DNA from: Kribbella antibiotica
Lineage (GTDB): Bacteria; Actinomycetota; Actinomycetes; Propionibacteriales; Kribbellaceae
Assembly (NCBI RefSeq): GCF_004349055.1
Contig: NZ_SMKX01000100.1
Location: 1 to 32,715 of the forward strand
Length of the DNA: 32,715 nucleotides
Reading direction: 5' to 3'
The notes below the pieces were generated by a model. It was not told the DNA's origin, did not search any database, and saw only the letters and a program-made list of their open reading frames with translations. A program made the position numbers and the translations under genes. This document shows positions 1-9,891 of the stretch, piece by piece. How positions within the stretch are numbered: position 1 is the stretch's first letter; each line of letters opens with the position of its first letter.

Positions 1-9
1 GGGCATGCG

Positions 10-37
10 AAAGGCCGGTCCCGGGGGACCGGCCTTT
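10..37 (-). terminator. Intrinsic-type terminator after secA
   Basis: A perfect 12-bp inverted repeat (10-21 paired with 26-37) with a 4-nt loop lies 11 nt beyond the secA stop codon. The arms begin and end with AAA/TTT, so the secA transcript ends in a GC-rich stem followed by only a few U residues, as is common in high-GC actinobacteria. The symmetry would let it work in both directions, but only secA is seen to enter it. Confidence 0.85.
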
Positions 38-48
38 CGGGGTGGTGC

Positions 49-2979
<2,931 letters not shown>

Positions 2980-3163
2980 GGTGGGGAGTTCTCTCCTTGC
3001 TGCTGTCGCCTGGTTGCGGCCGATGCCGACGGGCACGACCGACCCGCTGGAACGGCGTGCGCCCCCTATCGTACGGGGCGAGGTGTGCCAAGCCACGCCC
3101 GCAGCGTGCCCTCGCCCGTAACACACCCACGCTCAGGCGTGCCCAAAAGTTCCCGTTGCCGCG
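2980..3163 (-). promoter_or_regulatory. secA upstream region with candidate -10 box
   Basis: This 184-nt gap separates secA from the upstream glycosylase gene. On the minus strand a TACGAT hexamer (3067-3072) resembles a -10 element and would give a leader of about 85 nt. It sits between 6-bp GGGGCG/CGCCCC arms (3060-3065 and 3075-3080). No convincing -35 box at 16-18 bp was found, so promoter assignment is tentative. Confidence 0.3.
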
Positions 3164-4375
3164 TCAACTACCCCGCAGAGCGTCACTCAGCGCTGGCGCC
3201 AAGTCACCGCCACCGGCCACCCAGACCTGGTCCAGACCCATCCAGCCCGCCATCTGCACCAGCTCGGCCGCCAACTCCTCAGCGGTCTCGGCCGGCGCCT
3301 TCGGCTCGGCGTGGGCCGACTGGACCAGCAGCACCCCGGCCGCCCGGTCCGCCTTGAGGTCGACCCGGGCCACCAGGCGGTCCCCGAGCAGGAACGGCAG
3401 CACGTAGTAACCGTGGACCCGTTTCTCGGCCGGGACGTAGATCTCGATGCGGTAGCGGAAGTCGAACAGGACCTCGGCCCGGGTCCGCTCGAACACCAGC
3501 GAGTCGAACGGGCTGACCAGGGCTCGCGTGTTCACTCGCCGCGGCAGCCGCGCATCCCGGTGCAGGTACGCCGGGCGCTTCCACCCGTCGATCTGGACCG
3601 GCAGCAACTCCCCCTCCTCCACCAACTCCGCGATCGCCTGCGCGGTCGGAGCAGGCGCCGTACGGAAGTAGTCCTTGAGGCACTGCGCGGTCGCAACGCC
3701 GTGCGCCCGGGCTGCGATCGACACCAGCCCACGGTGCGCCTCGTCCAGGGTCGGCGTCGGCGTCTCGATGACAGAGCGTGGCAGAACCCGCTCCGGTACG
3801 TCGTACTCCCGCTCGAACTGCTGGTTCCGCCGAGCGACCGTGACCTCGCCGGCGAAGAAGAGGAACTCGAGAGCCCGTTTCACATCCGACCAGTTCCAGC
3901 CCCAGTGCTCGCGGGACCGCTCCACGTCGTCGTCGATCTGCCGAGCGGTCAGCGGACCGTGCTCCCGGACGTCGGCCAGCACCTGCTTGACCAGATCCGG
4001 ACGCTCCTTGGCGATCGACCGCGGCCCACCCCACGCCTCCGTGGCCGCGCGTGCCATCCGCCACCGCATCAGCGGATGCGTCTCGACCGGGATCAGCGAT
4101 GCCTCATGCGCCCAGTACTCCACCAGGCGTCGCGGTGACTTCCCGGAGGCCTTGTCCAGCACTTCCCGCGGATACGGGCCCAGCCGCGAATACAACGGCA
4201 GGTACTGCGCTCGGCTCAGCACGTTCACCGAGTCGATCTGGATCAACCCGATCCGGCCGAGCACTCGCCCGAGCGCTCGCGCGTCCGGAACGCCCTTGGG
4301 GCGCGGGTCCATGAACCCCTGGGCAGCCAGCGCCACCCGCCTGGCTTGGGCCGTCGACATCACCTGGGTACTCAC
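3164..4375 (-). CDS. YcaQ/AlkX-like winged-helix DNA glycosylase (HTH_42 family)
   Basis: The 403-residue product belongs to the winged-helix family that includes E. coli YcaQ (AlkX) and Streptomyces AlkZ, which remove alkylated bases and unhook interstrand crosslinks. Seen directly: the segment LIQIDSVNVLSRAQY near residue 43, with the catalytic signature Gln-Ile-Asp. The family splits into QxQ (AlkZ, tied to natural-product self-resistance) and QxD (AlkX/YcaQ, broader); this one is QxD. Other family marks are EYWAHEASLIP and the C-terminal HGYYVLPFLLGDRLVARVDLK. The GTG start at 4373-4375 is preferred because AGGA lies 8 nt upstream; an ATG five codons later (4358-4360) is the main alternative. 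It begins 58 nt after the fourth BTAD-type gene on the same strand, so co-transcription is plausible. Family assignment is firm, substrate is inferred. Confidence 0.88.
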   Translation of the reverse strand: MSTQVMSTAQARRVALAAQGFMDPRPKGVPDARALGRVLGRIGLIQIDSVNVLSRAQYLPLYSRLGPYPREVLDKASGKSPRRLVEYWAHEASLIPVETHPLMRWRMARAATEAWGGPRSIAKERPDLVKQVLADVREHGPLTARQIDDDVERSREHWGWNWSDVKRALEFLFFAGEVTVARRNQQFEREYDVPERVLPRSVIETPTPTLDEAHRGLVSIAARAHGVATAQCLKDYFRTAPAPTAQAIAELVEEGELLPVQIDGWKRPAYLHRDARLPRRVNTRALVSPFDSLVFERTRAEVLFDFRYRIEIYVPAEKRVHGYYVLPFLLGDRLVARVDLKADRAAGVLLVQSAHAEPKAPAETAEELAAELVQMAGWMGLDQVWVAGGGDLAPALSDALRGS

Positions 4376-4426
4376 CCGAAAGATCCTGCCAGGGGCCGCC
4401 GACAAAATTCCGCTCGCCTCAGGGCG

Positions 4427-4453
4427 GGCGGGTTCAGGCTGGCGGGTTCAGGC
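4427..4453. repeat. 13-bp tandem direct repeat at the stop codon of the last BTAD-type gene
   Basis: Positions 4427-4439 are repeated exactly at 4441-4453, a 14-nt period. The TGA that ends the 4434-5642 gene lies in one copy and the last codons lie in the other. A 14-nt duplication is not a multiple of three, so it would have changed the reading frame here; removing one unit leaves the frame open for about 20 more codons without restoring a recognisable domain. Confidence 0.7.
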
Positions 4454-5642
4454 GCGGACGACGGCGTGGCCACCAGGTCCGTGGCCACCACCGACGAGGC
4501 GGCGAACCCGCCAGCACCGCCAGATGGACCGCCGCAATCGGCATCGAAATGAAGAGCATGTCGAATGGCCAATCGACGGTCTCCGGGGCGAAGAGCCACC
4601 AGACTCCGGCGACCAGGTAGCCGGCGGCGGGGATCAGGAGCCAGGGGTTCCGGCGCTGGACGGTGAGCGCAACCATGGCCACCCAGCTGCCCAGTCCGAT
4701 GGTGACGACGGGGATCAGCGCGGCCCCGGCCTTGATGGCCACCTTGCGCCACGAGGACGGCGGCGCCAAGGGCACCGCCGGGAGCGGGACAACCGCGGGC
4801 CCCGGAGTGAAGGGCAGCGCCGGAATATCGCCGGCGGGGCGCCTGGCGAGGTCCGCGGCTGAGGTCGGGCTCGTGAGCAGGGTCGGGTCCTCGCGAGCGA
4901 TCCGAGCGGCCAGCTCCCGCAGCTTCAGCGACGGCTCGCGACCCTCCACCCGCTGCAGCCGGGCCGCAATCTCCTCGAACTGCCGCAAAGCGTCGTCCCG
5001 GCGTCCAGTGCGGTACAGCGCAAGCAGGAAGGTGGCGCGCGCATCCTCTCGCAGCGGGTTCCGGGCGACGTGGTTGGCCAGCTCCGGCAGCAGCTCGTCC
5101 TGGAGACCCTGGCCCAGCTCGATCTCGAAAAGCTCGTCCAGAACGTCCAGCCGGGTCTCCTCCCGCTGGATGCGCGCCGGGTCGAACAGCGGGCCACGGT
5201 ACCCCTCCAGAAACTCACCGCGCCAGAGGTCGAGACCAGCGCGGAGCCGGCCGGCTGCGTCGAGAAGGTGGCCACGGGCATGCGCGGCCCGGCCGCTGCG
5301 CACGGCGTCCTCGAAAGCGAGCACGTCGACGTTCTCGCGGTTGGCGCAGAGCATGTAGCGGCCATCGTTGAGCTGAATCAGCGCGCCCTCGGTGCCTGGA
5401 CGGCGTTCCGGGTCGAGCAGGTCGCGCAGCGCCGTGATGATGGCGCGGGTCTGCTCCGGTCCGTCGTCCGGGATGGCGTACTGCCAGCCGGCCTCGAGCA
5501 GGTCGGTCATCGGCACCGGTGCATTCGGGGCGAGCAGCAAGCCCGCCAGGACCCGTCGCTGCAGCTCGGAACCGACATTCAGCACGGCGCTGCCCCGACG
5601 CACGGTCAGGGGGCCGAGGACGTCGTACCGGATCTCGTTCAT
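4434..5642 (-). CDS. BTAD-type membrane protein, fourth in array, lacking the HhH domain
   Basis: The 402-residue product is the shortest version of the array's architecture. Residues 4-100 align with a SARP/OmpR-like winged helix (YDVLGPLTVRRG opening), but the recognition-helix region (about 50-70) differs from the canonical LWG...VYVSRLR pattern. Residues 105-250 form a complete BTAD/TPR domain, including LLALYRTGRRDDALRQFEEI at 206-225. A proline-rich linker (about 270-297) leads to three hydrophobic segments (about 301-327, 333-351, 361-378). The protein then stops just after the basic-aromatic motif RWWPRTWWPRRR (384-395). Its siblings continue from this point into an HhH domain. BTAD domains in SARP activators mediate oligomerisation and promoter activation; a soluble-activator role is unlikely here because of the membrane region. 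It starts 11 nt after the preceding gene stops, so the genes are probably one operon. Confidence 0.85.
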   Translation of the reverse strand: MNEIRYDVLGPLTVRRGSAVLNVGSELQRRVLAGLLLAPNAPVPMTDLLEAGWQYAIPDDGPEQTRAIITALRDLLDPERRPGTEGALIQLNDGRYMLCANRENVDVLAFEDAVRSGRAAHARGHLLDAAGRLRAGLDLWRGEFLEGYRGPLFDPARIQREETRLDVLDELFEIELGQGLQDELLPELANHVARNPLREDARATFLLALYRTGRRDDALRQFEEIAARLQRVEGREPSLKLRELAARIAREDPTLLTSPTSAADLARRPAGDIPALPFTPGPAVVPLPAVPLAPPSSWRKVAIKAGAALIPVVTIGLGSWVAMVALTVQRRNPWLLIPAAGYLVAGVWWLFAPETVDWPFDMLFISMPIAAVHLAVLAGSPPRRWWPRTWWPRRRPRLNPPA

Positions 5643-5653
5643 CGCTGCGAAGT

Positions 5654-7075
5654 TTAAACGGGCGGGAGGATCAACAGCCGCTCACGCAGTTCGCTGGAGA
5701 CGCGCATCAGGCCGCGGGTCTGCAGTTCCTGGACCGACCAGAACGGCCACCAGGTCCGCGACTGGATGATCAGCGCAGCCTCTCGGGCGCCTACGCCCTT
5801 GATCGTGATCAGAACCTCGACCGGGGCAGTGTTCAGGTCGACCAGGCCGCCGTCGTCGGTCCCCAGCATGAGATCGGGACGGCCGATGCCAGCCGTTCGC
5901 AGTTGATCCGGAGCCCGGCGAGCGATCTTCCGCCAGCGCCGCCGTAGCTTCGCTGCCTCGCGTGTCCACCGACGGCGTGGCCACCAGGTAGACGGCCACC
6001 AGCGCTGGTCCGGAGAACCCACGATCGCGACCAGATAGCAGGATTCGGCGAGGAGCACGATGCCCAGGGCTTCGTACCGGCCCGTTGCGAGCGGTACGAC
6101 CGAAGCAGCCAGCGAGAGCACCGCCGGCACCACTAGGCGGTAGTCCTTCCGCTGGTGCCCCATCACGGCCAGCGCGAAGGGCGTACCGAATCCGCACGTC
6201 ACGAACGGCAGCACGGCCGCCAGGAGCCGCTCGAAGAGCAGGCCGGACAGCTCACGCTCGGGTTCAGGCGCAGTGGACACCTGAGGCACCTCGGGGTCGG
6301 CCTTCGGGACAACCGGCAGGATGAGGTACGGCTCGAAGTACTGGATGCGGTCGCGCAGCGTCCTGAGCGCCGCCGACGGTGGGAAGTTGCGGGCCGCGGC
6401 CAGCCGGGCCTCCAGCTCGGCGTACTCCTGGAGTGCTTCCACCTGCCGGCCCGAGCGGTACAGGGCGACCATGAGCGCGCCCCTGACACGCTCACGCAAT
6501 GGGAACTCAGCCGTGGCCGCATACAGCTCCGGCAGCACTTCGAAGTGACGCCCACAGGCCAACTCGGCCTCGAACAGGTCCTCCATGGCCGCGAGCCGCA
6601 GTGCACCCAGCCGTCCCCGGGCCACGTCGAGTAGCGGATCGGTCAGCCCTTCCAACGGCAGCCCACGCCACAGCTGCAACGTCTTCCGCAGCATCGCAGC
6701 TGTCTGCTCGCGCAGGTCCTGTGACCGCAACCGGCGGGCCGCCGCAATGCCGTCCTCAAAGACGAACGTGTCCAGGTCGTTCCGTGCCACCGCCAGCAGA
6801 AAGCGACCGTCGCTGAGCTCGATCAGCGAGCCGTCCGAGCCCGGCGGCCGATGCGGATCCAGCAGATCCCGTAGCTCCGCCAGCGCGGCCCGAACCTGTA
6901 CGGCGGGGTCCTCCGGCTTGTTCGACCAGTCCGTCTCAGTGAGCTGCGCAACGGCAACAGGTGCATTCGCGTGCACCAGCAGCCGACCCAGGACACGTCT
7001 CTGGAACTCGCTGTGGAGCGCGAGCTCACCGGACTGCAGCCGAACGGCCAGTCCCCCCAGGATCCGGAACCGCAT
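5654..7075 (-). CDS. BTAD-type membrane protein with C-terminal HhH, third in array
   Basis: The 473-residue product has a diverged winged helix (1-97, opening FRILGGLAVRLQSG), a full BTAD/TPR domain (102-250, with MVALYRSGRQVEALQEYAEL at 202-221), an acidic and proline-containing linker, three hydrophobic segments (about 279-304, 313-330, 336-353), the juxtamembrane motif RWWPSTWWPRRR (358-369), a strongly basic helix (370-392) and a helix-hairpin-helix domain (396-471). The HhH region shows GIGRPDL, DDGGLVDLNTAPVEVL and a hairpin at IKGVGAREAALII, the layout seen in ComEA and type II secretion K proteins and in actinobacterial membrane HhH proteins. HhH motifs bind the DNA backbone without sequence specificity or mediate protein contacts; which applies is unknown. 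ATG start, 11 nt after the previous stop, with no strong ribosome site, suggesting translational coupling. Confidence 0.85.
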   Translation of the reverse strand: MRFRILGGLAVRLQSGELALHSEFQRRVLGRLLVHANAPVAVAQLTETDWSNKPEDPAVQVRAALAELRDLLDPHRPPGSDGSLIELSDGRFLLAVARNDLDTFVFEDGIAAARRLRSQDLREQTAAMLRKTLQLWRGLPLEGLTDPLLDVARGRLGALRLAAMEDLFEAELACGRHFEVLPELYAATAEFPLRERVRGALMVALYRSGRQVEALQEYAELEARLAAARNFPPSAALRTLRDRIQYFEPYLILPVVPKADPEVPQVSTAPEPERELSGLLFERLLAAVLPFVTCGFGTPFALAVMGHQRKDYRLVVPAVLSLAASVVPLATGRYEALGIVLLAESCYLVAIVGSPDQRWWPSTWWPRRRWTREAAKLRRRWRKIARRAPDQLRTAGIGRPDLMLGTDDGGLVDLNTAPVEVLITIKGVGAREAALIIQSRTWWPFWSVQELQTRGLMRVSSELRERLLILPPV

Positions 7076-7086
7076 GACCGCGGAGT

Positions 7087-8460
7087 CTACGGGGCCAGGC
7101 GGTCAGGAGGCAGCGTCAGCACTCGGCCGCGCAGCTCCGCAGCGACGGCGACGACACCTCGGGTCGCAAGCTCGTCGACACTGGCGAAGGGATTCTCCAG
7201 GCGCTCTTGAAGGATGCGGCCCGCCACTTCCGGTGTGACACCTGGCAGCGTGGTCAGCACCTCGGCCGGCGCGCTGTTCACGTCAACCAGACCTCCGTCA
7301 TCGGTCCCACGGCCGAGGTCTGGGCGGCCGACGCCGGCCAGGCGTGCAGCATCCGGGTCGTGCTGGGCCCTCCGACGCCAGTGCTTGCGCATCCGCGCCG
7401 CTGCACGGTCTCGGTGATTGCGGGGCAACCAGGTGCGCGGCCACCAACCGTGTGGGGGCGCGATCAGCTCGAGGAGCAAGTGGGCCACGGACAGGAGGAC
7501 CAGCGGGCCGGCGATGAAGACCTCGTCTCCGCCCAGTGGGGAGGTGACGAGCAGAATCGGGGCAGCGGCGTAGCCGACGGCTGTCAGTAGCGACCACCTG
7601 CGCTGCTCGATGCCGCGGGCAACCAGATAGACCGCTGCGCCGGCACCGCAGGTGAAAGCCGTAAGTACCAGGGTGAAGACCACCTTGCCCAGCACTTCCG
7701 GAGCGGATTCCTCCGGCAGCGGCTCGGGTGGCTGTGCCACCGGCGGCGCCACTGGCAGCATCAGCAGGGGGTCGGATCTGCGGATGCGCGCCCGGAGCAC
7801 CTTCAGGGCAGTGGGCGGACGAACCCCGAGTGTCAGGAGCTCGTCGTACGCGGCCAGGGCCTGTGGCTTCCTGCCAAGCCGGTACAGGGCGACCATCAGG
7901 TCGGCCCTCAGACGGAGCCGGAGCGGAAACTCGGCGACCAGTGCGACGAGCTCCGCCAGGACCTCCTGGTGGCGGCCGCGGGCGAGCTCCACCTCGTACA
8001 GGTCGTCTACGACGGTGAGGCGCTGTTCCTCGAGGCGGCGGCGCGCCCGGTCGAAGGGAGGGCCGTCCAGTCCGGCCAACGGCTTGCCGCGCCAGAGTGC
8101 CAACGCCGCCCGGTAGGCCTCGGCCGACTCGTCGCGGCGATCTCTGTCCCGAAGCTTGCGCGCCCGGGCGACGGTGTCCTCGAAGCGGAGTAGATCCAGC
8201 TCGTCACGCTCCATACAGAGCATGTATCTGCCGTCGCTGAGTTCGATCAGTGCACCGTCGGCGCCCGGCGATCGGTGCGGGTCCAGCAGCTCTCTCAGCT
8301 CGTCGACGAACTGATGGGCCCTTGGCCCGCCAACCCTGGCCGGCGCATTCGGATGCAGGAGCAACTGCGCCAGCACCCGACGCCGGTCTCCCACTGGGAC
8401 TGCAGCCCCGTCGCGGCGTACGGCGAGCGGTCCGAGCAGCTCGTACTCAACAGCTCCCAT
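7087..8460 (-). CDS. BTAD-type membrane protein with C-terminal HhH and internally deleted winged helix, second in array
   Basis: The 457-residue product keeps the strand-rich start of the SARP winged helix (YELLGPLAVRRDG) and its end (LIELSDGRYML), but about 15-30 residues that normally form the helices between APARV (40-43) and FVDELRELLDP (51-61) are missing, so sequence-specific DNA binding by this domain is doubtful. A full BTAD/TPR domain follows (86-230, MVALYRLGRKPQALAAYDEL at 189-208), then three hydrophobic segments (257-280, 289-306, 315-333), the motif GWWPRTWLPR (338-347), a basic stretch and an HhH domain (376-452) with VGRPDL, DDGGLVDVNSAPAEVL and LPGVTPEVAGRIL. Charges are positive between the first two segments, acidic between the second and third, and positive after the third. 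The gene begins 33 nt after the stop of the first array gene. Confidence 0.85.
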   Translation of the reverse strand: MGAVEYELLGPLAVRRDGAAVPVGDRRRVLAQLLLHPNAPARVGGPRAHQFVDELRELLDPHRSPGADGALIELSDGRYMLCMERDELDLLRFEDTVARARKLRDRDRRDESAEAYRAALALWRGKPLAGLDGPPFDRARRRLEEQRLTVVDDLYEVELARGRHQEVLAELVALVAEFPLRLRLRADLMVALYRLGRKPQALAAYDELLTLGVRPPTALKVLRARIRRSDPLLMLPVAPPVAQPPEPLPEESAPEVLGKVVFTLVLTAFTCGAGAAVYLVARGIEQRRWSLLTAVGYAAAPILLVTSPLGGDEVFIAGPLVLLSVAHLLLELIAPPHGWWPRTWLPRNHRDRAAARMRKHWRRRAQHDPDAARLAGVGRPDLGRGTDDGGLVDVNSAPAEVLTTLPGVTPEVAGRILQERLENPFASVDELATRGVVAVAAELRGRVLTLPPDRLAP

Positions 8461-8493
8461 CCAGGCCCCCCAGGTCTGTTCCGGAGCTGGATC

Positions 8494-9756
8494 CTACGAC
8501 GCGGGCAGGACCACCAGGAACGTTGCGACGGCGTCCGGAAGAGGCGACGGGAAGAGTTCTCGGTCGGCCAGGTCGTCGACTGTGCTGAACCGGCCTTCGC
8601 GTTCGCGGCTGGCGACGATGAGGGCCGCGTGCTGGGCGGTGATGCCGGGGATCCGGGTGAGGACGCCGGCCGGTACGTCGTTCGGGTCGACCAGGCCACC
8701 GTCGTCGTACTCGCGCTGCAGATGCGGGCGGCCGATTCCGAGAGTGCGGGCGTGCTCGGGGTCACGGGCAACGACCTCTCGGGCGCGCTGGCGCTGGTCG
8801 AGAGCGGCGAGACCGCGGATGCGGCGTACCGAGATGGGTGCGACGGCGGTGGCGAGCTGAATCGAGCCGACGACCGTGACCAGGAGGACGAGCACCAGTC
8901 CGAGGTTGTTGGCGACGCTGGCATCGTCCACAGCGCCGGTGAAGAAGAGGACGACGCCGATCAGCCAGATGACCAGATAGAGCGCGGCCAGTTGGGTGAG
9001 CCGACGGTTACGGCGCAGGTAGGCGACGACCCCCAGCAGGACGGCAGTGCCGAAGCCGAGCGTCACCAAGCCGATCAGGACGGCGGACGCCTTCATCAGC
9101 ACGCGTCCGGCCAGTGGCCGCTGCGGCGGGATCACATCGGTCAGGCTGACCGGCCAGCCGCGGCCGAGCGCCCAGCTACGGCCATCCCGGCGACCGGCCG
9201 CCGTACGGTCTGCAGATTGCTCACGCACGATGTCGGCACGCTCCTCGGACGCCGCAGTACGGCGTTCTTGCAGTTTCTTCCGGGCTTCGTCGAACAACGG
9301 CCCGCTGTGACCCTCGAACGGGTCTGAACGCCAGAGCTGCAACGCTTGTTCCAGCTCCCGCGACGCATTGTCCAGCCTGCCCGCCTTGCGCTCTTCGAGC
9401 GCTGCTTGCAGATGGACCTCGAACTCATCGACGTCCGAGCTACCAGGAGCCACCACCACCCGGTAGCCACCGTCTTCCAAGGGCAGCAGGTTCCCGGCGG
9501 CCCGCGGTAGCCGGTCCGGCTCGAGGACGCGGCGCAGGCCGGCCACATACTTCTGAACGACGTTCGTGCCGTTCACCGGCGGTTCGTCACCCCACACAGC
9601 GGCAATGATCCGAGCGGTCGGCACTACCTCGTTGGGCGCGGCCAGTAGCGTCGCGAGCACCGCCTGCTGCTTGGCCGGACCCAGTTGCAACTGTTCCTGG
9701 CCACGGGTGACTCGCAAGGGCCCGAGCACCTCGAACCGGACCGGCGCGTCGCTCAC
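8494..9756 (-). CDS. SARP-like winged-helix membrane protein with C-terminal HhH, first in array
   Basis: The 420-residue product has the most canonical winged helix of the four (7-103): it retains AAVWGDEPPVNGTNVVQKY and GLRRVLEP, typical of AfsR/DnrI-type regulators. Its BTAD is cut short (about 108-178, lacking the YRxGR...ALxxY repeat found in the other three). Three hydrophobic segments follow (222-247, 254-273, 284-307) and an HhH domain closes the protein (337-418; IGRPHL, DDGGLVDPNDVPAGVL, IPGITAQHAALIV). The WWPxTW motif of the siblings is absent, replaced by SVRRIRG. The start is GTG at 9754-9756; an in-frame TAG lies four codons upstream, so no much longer form exists. There is no Shine-Dalgarno, but a TAGACT hexamer lies 6 nt before the GTG, suggesting a leaderless mRNA. 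It is promoter-proximal, so it probably heads the operon. Confidence 0.85.
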   Translation of the reverse strand: MSDAPVRFEVLGPLRVTRGQEQLQLGPAKQQAVLATLLAAPNEVVPTARIIAAVWGDEPPVNGTNVVQKYVAGLRRVLEPDRLPRAAGNLLPLEDGGYRVVVAPGSSDVDEFEVHLQAALEERKAGRLDNASRELEQALQLWRSDPFEGHSGPLFDEARKKLQERRTAASEERADIVREQSADRTAAGRRDGRSWALGRGWPVSLTDVIPPQRPLAGRVLMKASAVLIGLVTLGFGTAVLLGVVAYLRRNRRLTQLAALYLVIWLIGVVLFFTGAVDDASVANNLGLVLVLLVTVVGSIQLATAVAPISVRRIRGLAALDQRQRAREVVARDPEHARTLGIGRPHLQREYDDGGLVDPNDVPAGVLTRIPGITAQHAALIVASREREGRFSTVDDLADRELFPSPLPDAVATFLVVLPAS

Positions 9757-9891
9757 CGGCGCAGTCTAGCGGCGCGAGGTCATAACTCCGGTATTACCGC
9801 AAGTGAGAGGTGCGCTACCTGTCGTAGCCGAGAGAGGGTCATCGCAGAGGTCGTGCCGCCCGCACGTCCGCTAACCCCTGGAGTGTGAGGC
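9757..9891. promoter_or_regulatory. Divergent promoter region between BTAD-type array and protease
   Basis: This 135-nt gap feeds the array (minus) and the protease (plus). For the array, TAGACT at 9763-9768 (minus strand) fits the TAnnnT -10 pattern placed 6 nt before a GTG, as in leaderless actinobacterial genes. Two palindromes are visible: 9789-9799 (CGGTA-T-TACCG, perfect) and 9814-9828 (GCTAC, 5-nt gap, GTAGC). Either could be an operator shared by both genes. No clear -35 box was found on either strand. The protease has GGAG 9 nt before its ATG. Confidence 0.45.

Noticed and set aside
2980..3126. N-terminal extension of secA
   Set aside because: The 49 extra residues are basic and low-complexity; SecA homologues start at MKVFDKVLRI.
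9776..9851. Three GAGGT direct repeats (9776, 9807, 9847) as possible SARP sites
   Set aside because: SARP sites are heptamers spaced by about one or two helical turns; the 31 and 40 nt steps do not fit and the motif is too short.
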